NCBI GenBank assembly: GCA_043228905.1
Contig: JBHGNT010000006.1
Coordinates: 6,696,001-6,760,000, forward strand
DNA length: 64,000 bases
From: Azolla caroliniana
Lineage: Eukaryota > Polypodiophyta
Direction: 5' to 3'
This document shows, piece after piece, positions 1 through 11,380 of this stretch. Numbering within the stretch: position 1 is the stretch's first letter; each line of letters begins with the position of its first letter. The translations under genes were made by a program, and so were the position numbers. Below the pieces are notes generated by a model. It did not search any database. It was not told the origin of the DNA and was given only the letters and a program-made list of their open reading frames with translations.

Positions 1-2342
1 TACATATCCATCAATGCATTCCCAAGTTTAATATCATTCTGCAGCAATCCTCTATTCTCAATTGCGTCATGAATTTGTTTGCCCTTGTTCACAGCTCCTG
101 TCCTACCACAAGCCTTCAAGATGCAAATGAGGATCCCTGCATTTGAAGAAATACTGTCACCTTGCATCTGCTCGATAAAGTTCACTTCCTCATAGGCAGA
201 TGAAGATACTATGTTTTGAATAGGAATCTCTCCAAGCACCTGTCGTGCTTTTTCAAGCTGACCACATTTCACATACATATCCACTATAGCAACACCAAGT
301 AGCATATCCTGTTCAAGAAATCCACCACTCACAATCTTCTCATGAACTTGTATGCCCTTGGCTCTATCTCCTATATCACCACAAGCCTTCAAGATACAAT
401 AGAAGGTGATTACATCTGGAGAGAATCCCTCACTTTGCATCTTTTCAAAACATGTTAATGCTTCACGAACTAGCCCATCTTGAACATATCCTGCAATCAG
501 TGCAGACCACGAAATTATGTTTCGAACACGAAGCTTTCCAAACACTTCTTCTGCTTTAGCAAGCAAACCACATTTGGCATACATATCCACCAAAGCATAA
601 CCAAGAAAATCATCCTGTGTGAGCAATCCCCTTGCCACAATCTCATCATGAAATTGCTTTCCCTTATGGACCTCTCTTGTGCTACCACAAGCCTTCAGGA
701 TGCAAATGAAAGTGACTACATCAGGAAACAAACCTTCTTTTTGCATCTGTTCAAAACAATCCAGAGCTTCTCGACCTTGACCTAATTGCACATGCCCTGC
801 AATTAGTGCATTCCAAGAAACTACATTTCTAATGGGAAGCTCTTCTAGTATTCTTCTTGCTCCTGCAAGCATGCCACATTGTGCATACATGTCTACCAAA
901 GCATTCCCAAGTATGGTATCCTTCTGCAGCAAACCCCTGATGACAATCTCTGTATGGATTGCTGTACCCTTCTCTAAAGCTCTAGTGATTGTACAGGCCT
1001 TTAGGGTGCAAATGAAAGTGACCCCATCCGGAGAGATGCCCTCACTTTCCATCTGTTCAATACAGTTTAGTGCTTCATTAATGCGCCCCTTTTTGGCATA
1101 CCCTGTGAGTAATATATTCCAAGAAACTAAATCTCGAACTTCAAGCTCATCGAGCACTTGTCGTGCTGTTGTAAGCACACCACATTTGGCATACATATCC
1201 ACTAAGGCATTCCCAAGCATAGTATCTTTCAGTACCAAACCTCTACTTGCAATCTCATCATGAACTTGTCTGCCCTTATCAATAGCTTCTTCACTAGCGC
1301 AAGCCTTTAAGATGCAAATGAAAGTCACAACGTCTGGAGAAAGGCCCTCAATTTTCATTTGTTCAAAACAATTTGATGCTTTATGGCATTGTCCATGTTG
1401 GGCATACCCTGCAATTACAGCATTCCAGGAGGCAACATTTCGAACAAGAAGTCCTTCAAAAACCAACTGTGATTTTCCAAACATGCCACATTTGGCATAC
1501 ATATCCACCAAGGCAGTGCCAAGCACAATATCTGTCTCCAACAAGTAGCTACGCAGTTGTATAATCTCTTCATGAATGCTTTGTCCTTTTCCTATAGCTC
1601 CGACACTGCCACAAGCCTTCAAGAGATAAACGAAGGTGACTGCATCTGGGGAGAGTCCCTCATTCTGCATACATTCAAAACAATTCAGTACTTCATGATA
1701 TTCCCCATGTTGAGCATACCCTGCGATTAGTGCATTCCAGGAGATTAAGTCACGAACACTAAGGTTTTTGAGCACTTCTTTTGCTTGTACAAGATCTCCA
1801 CATCTGGCATACATATTAACCAAAGAAGTGCCAAGTATAGCATCCTTCTCCAAAATGCCCATCTTTGCAATCTTTGCATGAATTTGTTTGCCCTTGTCCA
1901 CAGCTCCTGTGATGCCACATGCTTTCAAGATGCAAGTAAAGGTGACAACATCGGGTGAACAGCCATTGCTCTGCATCCGTTGAAAACAGGTTAATGCTTC
2001 ATGTCCTTGCCCCTGTTGGACGTATCCTGTGATTAGGGCATTCCAAGAGATTGTATCTTGTGCTGAAAGCTCTTCAAGAACTTGTTGTGCTTTTGCAAGC
2101 ACGCCACATTTGGCATACATATTGATTAAGGTGCTGGCTAAATAAGGGCTTTTTACAAGTAAACCCCTCTGCAGAATATCATCATGTAACTTGGAGCCTC
2201 CATACAGATCTTTCTTCTTAGCGCAAGCTTTCAGTAAGTTCACAACAGCAAAATCTTCCCTATAATAATCAGCTCCAAAATCCATTTGATGTGTTTCATT
2301 AGGCTTTTGATGAACGGTTGACATAGTTAATATTCTCCTCAT
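1..2342 (-). CDS. PLS-class PPR protein, 3' end beyond window
   Basis: This is an intronless frame that stays open from the ATG at 2342 to the window edge, about 780 codons. It is partial because the C-terminus lies left of base 1. An in-frame TAA lies upstream of the ATG, and a second ATG at 2324 could also serve. The protein is a run of about seven P-L-S triads of roughly 100 residues. Each carries the signatures VSWNALI.GY, SPD.VTFICILKACG and LG.ALVDMYAKCG. Such proteins bind organellar RNA, one base per motif, usually for C-to-U (or U-to-C) editing in plastids or mitochondria. Any E or DYW tail is outside the window. Around residues 708-725 one P motif has lost about 12 residues, including its Trp. 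It is closely related to the genes at 22586 and 56897. An organellar target is family knowledge; no transit peptide is obvious. Confidence 0.9.
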   Translation of the reverse strand, partial: MRRILTMSTVHQKPNETHQMDFGADYYREDFAVVNLLKACAKKKDLYGGSKLHDDILQRGLLVKSPYLASTLINMYAKCGVLAKAQQVLEELSAQDTISWNALITGYVQQGQGHEALTCFQRMQSNGCSPDVVTFTCILKACGITGAVDKGKQIHAKIAKMGILEKDAILGTSLVNMYARCGDLVQAKEVLKNLSVRDLISWNALIAGYAQHGEYHEVLNCFECMQNEGLSPDAVTFVYLLKACGSVGAIGKGQSIHEEIIQLRSYLLETDIVLGTALVDMYAKCGMFGKSQLVFEGLLVRNVASWNAVIAGYAQHGQCHKASNCFEQMKIEGLSPDVVTFICILKACASEEAIDKGRQVHDEIASRGLVLKDTMLGNALVDMYAKCGVLTTARQVLDELEVRDLVSWNILLTGYAKKGRINEALNCIEQMESEGISPDGVTFICTLKACTITRALEKGTAIHTEIVIRGLLQKDTILGNALVDMYAQCGMLAGARRILEELPIRNVVSWNALIAGHVQLGQGREALDCFEQMQKEGLFPDVVTFICILKACGSTREVHKGKQFHDEIVARGLLTQDDFLGYALVDMYAKCGLLAKAEEVFGKLRVRNIISWSALIAGYVQDGLVREALTCFEKMQSEGFSPDVITFYCILKACGDIGDRAKGIQVHEKIVSGGFLEQDMLLGVAIVDMYVKCGQLEKARQVLGEIPIQNIVSSSAYEEVNFIEQMQGDSISSNAGILICILKACGRTGAVNKGKQIHDAIENRGLLQNDIKLGNALMDM

Positions 2343-2377
2343 CTCTTCATCCACCAAAGAGGGAGAATATTATATAT

Positions 2378-2524
2378 CGTCCACCAATCTATGTCACCTT
2401 GTGAGCATCTACATCTAACATCTGGTGATCGAGAACTCTTTTGTGTTTTACCGTCCACCAATCTATGTCACCTTGTGAGGATCTACATCTAACATCTGGT
2501 GATCGAGAACTCTTTTGTGTTTTA
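2378..2524. repeat. 74-bp tandem duplication (2 copies)
   Basis: Two adjacent copies (2378-2451 and 2452-2524) differ at one clear base (gagcatc versus gaggatc). They lie just upstream of the PPR start at 2342 and so duplicate part of its probable 5' leader or promoter. Confidence 0.9.
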
Positions 2525-4570
2525 AACACCAAAGTTCTCTCGCTCTTTTTCTCAACAAAATTGGATCCTTATTACATCGTTCTTCTTGGATCCCATGGGT
2601 CATATTAGCCTCCTAGTGACATGAAATTTCATGTCTATCTATCTCAAAAACCCAGAATCAGCAGTTTGAAGGCTCTTCACATCACACCAGCTCATGTTGT
2701 ACAACCTGGGATGGGCCCACTAGCTATGCGTTTCATACTTGTATACCAAAAAGATATAGAGTCTCTAGATTTAGAACTGGCATCCCCACTTATCCTAGAT
2801 CTCAGACTTCCTGATTAGCTATACAAATTTCCAGTTTCTATGTTTATCTTTTTCTTTTGCATCTTGCCAACTTCTTTTGTTCTAGATACACAGAGCACAT
2901 ACGCACTTGTACATGATTTGTCACAATGCCTGCCAGTTTTGGCTTCTAGTAGATGTAAAAAAAAAAAAAAACTCTTTACCTCTCTATCTTAAAAGAGCGG
3001 CTATTCATGATCAGTTGGTGCACATCCACTCAGACCACCACCTATGGCTTCATTAGACCACATCCACTGATGTGGAAGATCCTCAGACAAGCCCCTAGTT
3101 AATCACTTTTATACCTCATTTGTATAGGAATGTATATGATCCTGCAGTTCCCAGAGCATGCATACTCCTCATTTGCCCCTCATGTTATCATACTTTTTGT
3201 ATCTATTTTATTTTTTCTGCATAAGCAAAGGACACATACACATGAACAAGTATTTTTGTTGTCATGGGCTGCCCTTGGACTTTAGACTAGATAAAAATCT
3301 AACTCCTCTGTAGCCATGTTCCAACCCCATTCATCCCCCCATAGCCCAGAGCAGGCATCCTACTGAATGTCAAGCAATACGGCGATGATGTCCGGATCAT
3401 TGTCCACAACCCCACTATCTCAATAAGATAAAAACCCATTATCGCCTGCCATGGGAGCCAGAAGCCAGGCTACTGTAACTCTTTCAATCTGAAACATCCA
3501 ATGAGAGAGACATAGTGAGAACAACAGACCTCAATTGCGACAGTAATCAAAGTCAATTGGCTAGAGATAGGCCCACTACCTGGTGGATGACCCATCAATC
3601 AGTTTGCCAACATTTTGTGATCTTGACATAGAGATAGGGCTATAACTAGGTTAATAAATAGGTTCATAATCAATTGTACATCTTCTTCCTCGTTGTTTCC
3701 TTTAAAGAGTTTTTCTCTTTGTAAAGCAAACGCTCACTTCCTCAAGGTACAAGCATTTGTTGCATCTCTGCCATCAGTAAGTGGTTCGTGTTTAGAAGGA
3801 AGGGCGGTTGCCTAGTGCATTCATAAGCACACACAGGCAACTATGTATAGTAAAGTCCAATAATTCTGGAGTTATTCTGAAAAAAAGGAAGAAGAGATGT
3901 GTTTTTATGTGAAGACAATTCGATTTTAGATCTATATGGCTCATATATAATGTCAAAGCTAAAGTTCTATCGCGTTTTTCTTTCTTTATTTCCCAGAAAT
4001 CCCTTGGATTTTTGTTATTCCTTAGATGTCCTTATATCAAACCTTGAAAAAAAGAAAAATGGAATGAATTGGCCAAACTCAATTGCTCCAATTGCACATA
4101 TAATTGTGAAAAAAGGGATGAATGAATTATAAAATTTCACAAATAGCACATATAATTTATCTTTCAAGAGTTGGCAATGGGCATTCGGGTAAGTAACCGA
4201 ATCCAGAGGCATTTGTGGGAATAAACATATGCATGCCATTTTCTCTAGCAAACTTTGTGATTAATCATTGTAATGTGACACATGCTAATGAATGAGTAAG
4301 TGAGAATTAATATGTTGCATAGTATCTGTGATATATTTCATACAAGTTCTTTACCAATGACATAACATGTTTGCAATCCGTGTGTGCATACATATGCATA
4401 CACACATTATACATTGAAGGTGTATCACTTGGTAACGATATGAAATATTAACATTGGTGAAACAATCACAACTATTATTATACAAAATTGTCCTGTGCTA
4501 GAGCTCTATAGCAACAAGCTATACATGAAGTTCCATGTATCTTATCTCTAGCAAGTGCGAGGAGGACAAC
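2525..4570. other. Intergenic stretch without recognisable gene
   Basis: Only short chance frames are present. The part from about 3600 to 3800 (an AT-rich TATA-like stretch, a pyrimidine-rich run and a GC-richer tail) resembles an old LTR fragment. No partner LTR, primer-binding site or coding remnant supports this, so it is left unassigned. Confidence 0.5.
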
Positions 4571-4820
4571 TTAGAAGATGTCAGAGAAAGTTGGGAGCTT
4601 GATTGTTCCACTCTTCGACAAGGGAATGGTGAAATTGCCAATGATGGGGAGGTCGATGATGAGATTGGCAACGAGTTCGTAATCAATATCCCAATCGGCA
4701 CCAATATCTCGAAGAATGCTAATCACAAAGTCATAAGGGACGGTGATTGGGAGCTTGACAGCAGTCTTGTCATTGGCACGGATTGAGCCAGGATCAGGGA
4801 TATTTCCAGAAATAATCTCC
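4571..4820 (-). CDS. LEA14-like (LEA group 2, WHy domain) protein, last exon
   Basis: The minus frame reads a compact segment typical of the second exon of LEA14-type genes: GNIPDPGS, IGADWDIDYEL, IDLPIIGNFTIPLSK and a terminal KLPTFSDIF before the TAA at 4571-4573. A good acceptor (TTTTATAG) ends at 4821, so the exon starts at 4820 with one base completing a split codon. LEA14 proteins are small soluble desiccation- and stress-associated proteins with one LEA_2/WHy fold. The exon is intact and in frame, but I cannot find the first exon (about 65 residues) on the minus strand up to the next gene. It may lie in the 100-N gap at 5531-5630, further away, or be lost. The call is therefore a partial gene, possibly functional. 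Confidence 0.8.
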
Positions 4821-5530
4821 CTATAAAACACATACAAATACCATTAGAGAAAAAGTGATGGAGGAAATGTGCAACACTTGGAATAACAAAGCCTCCAAAC
4901 ACTAGAAATTTAATGAGAAAAATGTAAAGATAGAAGTCCCTCAATTCCAATTTTCGGGTTGATGTGAATGATATTATAATCATGCTAGATACTACAAGAG
5001 GTAAAAAACATGATGAGCTTCACTTAAATATTAAAAAAAGCTAAACACAATCAAAACCTCGACAAGCACAATCAATCCTTGACAAAATAGGCATCAACAA
5101 TGGGGATCTATAGGGATGAGAAGAGTCATGTGCTCATTAGTCTAAGTGCACAATCTGGTAGGAAAGCATTAACATTTCTACGAATTACTTCATCAAACAA
5201 AACTCTGGATTTATTGAGATTGGAGATGCATATGTAGGTCTGATTATAACACATAACATGTCACAATTTGTCCAAGGCATTGGATATGATTATACTCCAA
5301 GAGTGCCCTATAGAGCCATATAATAACATAAATTTGGACAAAGAAACAAAAAACCGGTAACTTGTTTGATACTTACAAGTTTTCCAAACTTACAAGAATA
5401 CCCCCATGATTTCAAAACCTACCATGGTAACCCTTCTGTGACTGTAACTTAATGGGAAAACCAGCAAAACTAACCCTAACTTATGTGCATGCTCCAAAGT
5501 TCCTGATTTGTAATCAGAATTACTCGAATA
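4821..5530. other. Presumed LEA14 intron or intergenic DNA
   Basis: AT-rich sequence with no convincing coding frame. It should hold the intron 5' of the LEA14-like exon. No matching donor and first exon is visible. Confidence 0.4.
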
Positions 5531-5630
5531 NNNNNNNNNNNNNNNNNNNNNNNNNNNNNNNNNNNNNNNNNNNNNNNNNNNNNNNNNNNNNNNNNNNNNN
5601 NNNNNNNNNNNNNNNNNNNNNNNNNNNNNN
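5531..5630. other. Assembly gap (100 N)
   Basis: Exactly 100 N, the convention for a gap of unknown length. Frames crossing it are meaningless. Confidence 0.99.
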
Positions 5631-8490
5631 AATCATGGCATGCATCTTTTAATAGTATGCGAACGCCTAGTTTTGAAGGGGCCTCCACCATAATTCTCGT
5701 TATCATCTTCTCATTCACAGGTTGTGGTTGCATGTCCATCAATACTAAAGGGGTTAAAGCCATGGGTATCTTTGTTACAAATGTTGGAAGTGCATTGAGC
5801 AACTCAAATGGGTGACTAACAAACATATTCAATAGGAAACAAGTACATCACCTATGTGGGTGAAATGTTACTAAGAGAATTTCAATCTTACTCTTGGAAA
5901 TTTATACAAAGTACTCTTCAAACATCTTCATGAGTACTTTGGCTACTATTTAACTATTTATCATTATTTCAAAGGCCAATTAGTATTGACTCCATCTCAT
6001 GAATAATAATCTTTTTTGTCCATAGCCAATCCACTAATTCCTCACCAATATATCTTTTTTATTGTGAATCATTATGCTCTTGCATTCCTTCTACGAGTAA
6101 TTTGATAGGTTTGGAAGTGTAAGAGTGTAACAATCGTCGTGTTTAACCTCGAATATTAAGGAGCAATGATCAAAGAGAAAACACAAAATACACGAATGAT
6201 ACAATGCAGATGACACGCCATTTAACATGGAAAACCCCTCTATGAGGGAAACAACCACAGGACAAAAGTCCAAAATAATCCACTATCAACAAAGAGAATC
6301 AATAGAGATACAAGCTCTACCTCTAGGAACACTAGAGTGAAATGGAGATATGTAGGAAGTAACATTGTCGACAAAGTGGGGATTAAACACCAAAGGAATA
6401 GCAACTATACTCACAAGCACACGAGTGAGAGGGAAGAAACCAAGATGATGAAGCCCACGAGGCACAATAGAAGGCACGTAGATCGCACATGGAGTAGTGG
6501 AGTGGGAAGACTGAGGAGTTGAACATTGAGCTTGTTGTGTGGAGTTCTCAAATCTTCAACTCACCCTTTCTTGTTTCGAAAAGAACCACCCCTACATAGA
6601 CCCTTAACAAAATAACTAAATGGGCATCCATTGCCCTTTCACACACATAATAAAAATATTAAGGTGACCAGGACACTTGAACATAATCTCTTTCACCTTA
6701 CTCTATTATGTATGTGGAGACAGTAACTGCATACAAATATCTTATATGTGCTTAGGAAGCTACTCTTTGGATTGTGTGCATTGCGACAAGTTTTAATTGA
6801 AATTATGACGATTTCATTGTATGGATTTCTCTTGGGAGAATGCACCTTTCAACACTAAGAAATGTACCACTAAAATGTATGTATGTAATGAACATAATAA
6901 ACATGTACTTGTAGTAGTTCAAGCCCTTGAAACTAAAATAATCTAGTGATATCACTTCTCTCTTTTTAGGCAACAATTATCACAACCAACGAGAACAACC
7001 CAAGTAACCTTAAGAACCTTGCTTTAGCTTGCTTGATAAAGTATACAAAATACACACACCCCAAGAACCTTGCTACATTTGAGCTTGCTTAAACCTTATG
7101 CAAAGAGAAGGATCGTTTTAAAGGACTTTTCACCTAGGACCTCATGATCCTAGGGTCAAACACTTTACTAGTGAGGCTCTATATATTGAGTAATTGTAGA
7201 ATAAGGAACGACAAGGTAGAAAGACATGTTCAATGCAACAAATAGATGTTGATGATTACGCACCATGAATGTGCCCACTTGTATTGAGATCGCATAAGTG
7301 AAGATTTACATATGTAAAGTAGAGCAATTCACGAGAACATGGTTAAATCAACAACTAAACAAACTAAAATAGTTGGTAGATTTCCATCATAAATTCAAAT
7401 CCTTGTTTGTGTATTTGTTTAACAACTAAACAAACTAAAATAGTTGGTAGATTTCCATCATAAATTCAAATCCTTGGTTGTGTATTTGTTTATTTATCTT
7501 AAGTATTCAGCTATCATAAATGTTAAGCACTCTTATTAACATATTGAAAACGTCACTAGTCACATTAATTTCCCATTTTTAAGCATAGATCAATGTACAA
7601 CAATCTTCATTTTCTTTTTTACTAATGACATGTAGTTGGCAGCTTTTGAAATGGCAGTCCTTAGGTCATGAACCTGAGGTGTTGCCCATTTATTCCAACT
7701 GGAAAGCAAGCAATTGATCTCTCTTGTGAATCTATCTGAGTCTAAAAGAAGCCAACCAACTCTTATTCAAGCTAACCAAGGAAGAGAACTTGTATTAAAT
7801 ATCAACAACTCCATAACAACATGATTTATCAACGTTTCATGAACTTCCGATAGTCTACAATCATATGACAATTTTCAGTATTCTACAATCACAACGTGAA
7901 ATTCTAAAACCTAAATCCTCCTTGTTCATATTTGCACACATTCTCTTTATCATTTCATATTCTGCTGGACTGAAACTACCGCTCATATTTTTCTATGGAC
8001 AAAAGAATGTTTGTGATCCAGTAGACAACTAGGAGCTCGTCAAAAAGTTTTGCAAAAATCACATTTTGAACAGACATCTCCTTATTCTAAGAGTTGATTG
8101 AATATTATTCCAAAAATAACTAGCAATTTCAATGTCTTCTTAAATCATATATACTTTCCACCAGAATAGATAGGAAATAAATTTGATACTTCATTTCTTT
8201 TAATGTAAAGGAAAGGAACCATCACAAGGACATAAACGATCAAAATTCGTTGAGATCAAATTAGTGGAGGTCATCAATCCACATCATATCAGTGGAGATC
8301 CTCTGGAACAAAGACACTGCTACGATGACAACTTTTCATCATCGCACATGTTACAAATTAGGTTAGGTTGATATATAAATGACATTTCAGGACAAGAGGA
8401 ACAAAACTTCTTTCTTTGGCAGATGATGATCACAATGACATGGAGTATGCAAATTAGTCAATCATGTATCATCATTCACCAACTAGTCAA
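5631..8490. other. Intergenic stretch, probable old retroelement debris
   Basis: No supported gene. The part around 6120-6480 reads like common plant LTR-leader sequence (a 'ggaaaacccctctatgagggaaacaaccac' type stretch), which suggests a decayed LTR element. No LTR pair or protein remnant was found. Confidence 0.35.
7351..7492. repeat. 71-bp tandem duplication (2 copies)
   Basis: Copies at 7351-7421 and 7422-7492 differ at about one base (ccttgtttg versus ccttggttg). The unit starts with acaactaaacaaac. Intergenic, no coding potential. Confidence 0.9.
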
Positions 8491-11245
8491 TCATGTGGAT
8501 GTACCCTTTGCAAGCCGTACATTATCATATCCATTGTATGCATTTCCAATATCGTGTGAGTTTCCACCACTGTATGAATATACGCCCCTCACATCTCGAC
8601 CACCACCTCGTTGTTCATAGTTATTTCTTGTGGGATAATATCCTCCTCGGTCATAGGATTTTCGGCCTCCACGTCCATTAATTCCATTTCCATATCCGCC
8701 ACCACGAGAACCTCTACCATTGGCATAACTTCTTCCCCTTTCACCTCTTTGCCTGTCATCTCCTCCAATAATATTATAACCTCTTTCATTGCTCTTCGCA
8801 CCCAGATAGCCCTGAAGGCCTACACTAGCATTATGATCAATTGAGTAATCAATATCTTTTCCATCCTGTGTTCCCTCTTTGCGAACATGGTCAACTACCA
8901 ATGGAGCAATTTCCTTCTGTTGAGTTTCTTCTGAAGAGTGTCCATTCGCGAGCATTTCATGGACATTGAGCTGTTCAAACATGAATGATGGTGATGTTGA
9001 TGACTCTAAGAGGCATAATAAATAATCGGTATTTTCCATCACAAAATCAGATGTGTTTGTACCTTCATAATCTGATCCCCAATTATTGTCTCAAACTGAT
9101 GATTGAGTGGGAAGACAGTTCTAGACACATGTGGATCAAGATCAGGTATTATCTGATGCATATGGTCTTCATTATGAGAAACAAGATGCCGCTGACCTGC
9201 TCCTCGCTCCTGTCACACAGATTGCGAGAGAATTTTTTGTTAAAAATTCAGAGGTATCAATTTAGTATTGAGTTTCTAATACATTGTAATAGGATATACC
9301 GTTTTGACTGTCTGTAAAACCAGATAAAGATTATTTTAACACATTCTTACAGCATAAGAAGCATAACTGTACACATTACCTGGGTTGAAGATCCATGAAT
9401 CGGAAGCTCTGATGGATTTTGTCCGGATCCTGACACTGCAACTTGCTGTTCAACAGTCTTTAATTCTGGGGTCATAGTGAAGTATTCGGAGGATAAAATC
9501 CTATTAAGACTCTCTCGCAAGCGGGAATCTGCCATACGTGTTAAGGAAAGATGTCCACAAGGATTACCATAAAGACAATTTGCAAACCTTCACTGGGTGG
9601 CAAAGATCATCGATTTGTGAAGGTATAGCTATATGGAACCTGAACCAATTACAGCCAATCTTCAACGGCACTTTCAAGGTTTAGGATTATGATTATCAAG
9701 AGCCTATCTACAAACTAATCACATAAACATGGCTCCCAAGAGAATGGAAGGCCAGAGTATTTCGTTTGAGGGAGATCAGCACTCTTACTTCACTTTGTCG
9801 TAATAATCATGCATAACTGATGAATTTGTTGATAGGATCTTCCCAAAACATTCAATTGTCTCAATTATCATGTTTTTATCTGAGTTGATCCCACAATAAA
9901 CACATTTAACATAGAAATTGAATTACTCTCTACGGAGTTGAAGCCTAACCTACAATACTCTTGATAATCATGTCTATTTTATTAGCTCAATATTGCCGTT
10001 TTGATCTCCACAATAAAAACATAACTGTAAATAGATAAGACAATGGAATGCTAGAAATTGCCCGGAGAGCAATTCTAGCCTTCAATTGACTTGATATTTT
10101 ATTGATTTGCATGCTGATAGTAAACACGATTTTCAAAAATATTGAAGACTTTACATCTAGTACTCTGAGAATAGGAAAACACCAGCCCTAAACTGTGCTG
10201 TCATGGAAACTGTGTTAATTTGACTAGTTTATTAATTAGAAAACATATTTCCTCACATTATAGCATGGTAAAAACCCCATCTTCTCACCTTTTCAGATAG
10301 ACTCAAAAGAGGAGAAAAACTATATGACCCGCATTGGTGTAGGATACAAGTTACACCAAGATCCTCTTGAATAACCGAGTTTGAATTCTGAAGCCAATGA
10401 TATGCATGATTGATGCACAGCTGAAGAGCATCTTTATGCGATAGAGAGGCATTGCAAGTTCGAGACATAAGTAACAAACTGAAGGAAGACAAAGCATCAA
10501 GATCACTTTCCAACAAAGGGCTGCGAGAATCCTCTGTAACACAATCATAAGAGAGACAAGAACTCCTCTCATGAACCTTAGTCCAGAAAATCGCAGGCAT
10601 CTCGCCATGTGATCTAACATCAAAAAGTTGTGCGAAATAAAGTAAAGTCAAAATATCCACAATGTCAGAAACAACTGAATGTGTTTCATCCACTGAAGCT
10701 TGCGAAGTGGATATCTGCAAGGCATTGCGTACCTCTTTATCTACTCTTTCCTCGTTATCGCTTATGTGACACATCTCTATATCTACTCCTTTGTCCTGGT
10801 CAATTATCTCTCTGTCTATACATTTATCATCATTATATATATTGCATAACTCTCCATCCACTTCCTTCTTATTACTTATATGACTTATCTCTCTCGCTAA
10901 GCATTCCTTATTAACAGCACTTATCTCAGCTTCTGTGTCTCTGAGCAGAGTATTAGTTTCCATGATCTCTTTCTCATGTTCAGCGATCTCTTCCTTCACG
11001 GCAGCATCCAACGGTTGACGTAGCTTCTCATACTCGTCTATGATCGCAGCCACCGGGATCTTATGCTTCAAAAGCCCTTCTTGCTCTTTGTTGATGCTTT
11101 TCCCCAGTAATTTGCTCTCTTCTATCTGCAGAATCTTGTTGTATTTCTTCTTCAGGGCTCGAAGACGTTTGCTTATCAAGCACATAACGGGGCCTTCCCT
11201 CACTGATCGGTCAGTCTCAGAGACGGAGCCGTCGTTGCAAGCCAT
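8491..11245 (-). CDS. Caprin-like RGG-rich RNA-binding protein, 4 exons
   Basis: Model: exons 11245-10348, 9528-9380, 9209-9063 and 8970-8491, total 1674 nt, 557 residues, phase kept throughout. Residues about 25-85 form a basic helix (KRLRALKKKYNKILQIEES, SINKEQ, IDEYEKLRQPL) like the first homology region of animal Caprin and its plant counterparts. Residues about 215-330 carry LLYFAQLFDVR, HERSSCLSYDCVT and LRESLNRILSSEYFTMTPE, the conserved plant Caprin-like block. Residues about 471-537 are an RGG/Gly/Tyr tail, the usual RNA-binding and condensate-forming tail. The first intron is well fixed: it splits the Tyr codon of the conserved V-T-Y site. The exon 3/4 boundary (a 92-bp intron) is the least certain. 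Animal Caprin acts in stress granules and translation control; the plant role is inference. The ATG at 11245 is the first Met of the frame. Same strand as the NHL and PPR genes but separate from them. Confidence 0.8.
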
Positions 11246-11364
11246 GGATCCGAGAAGAAAAAGCTGCGCACCAGAGACAGAGAGAAATAACCACAGAGAG
11301 AGAGTGGCAGACAGACAGAGAGGGGCGAGGGCGATCAATGGAAGCTGACGAAATGTCGCCAATT

Positions 11365-11380
11365 AAACCCTAACCCTAAA
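11365..11380. promoter_or_regulatory. Telobox (tandem) in Caprin-like gene promoter
   Basis: AAACCCTAACCCTAAA lies about 120 bp upstream of the ATG at 11245. Teloboxes (AAACCCTA) near plant transcription starts are known from genes for ribosomal and translation factors and are bound by Myb-type telobox proteins. The site fits a translation-linked gene; function here is inferred. Confidence 0.6.

Noticed and set aside
3600-3800. LTR-like fragment
   Set aside because: Base pattern only; no partner LTR, primer site or protein remnant.
4535-4786. 83-codon plus frame
   Set aside because: Antisense shadow of the LEA14-like exon.
5476-5832. 118-codon minus frame across the gap
   Set aside because: The frame includes 34 unknown residues and the rest matches no family; I checked it as a possible LEA14 first exon and it does not fit.
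10253-10347. Extension of Caprin-like exon 1 to 10253 or a donor at 10289
   Set aside because: The donor at 10347 joins to exon 2 with the conserved V-T-Y site, while the longer versions insert unrelated residues.
11246-11362. Signal-peptide-like N-terminal extension of the Caprin-like protein
   Set aside because: It starts with a non-ATG codon and covers the leader next to the telobox; the protein family is cytosolic.
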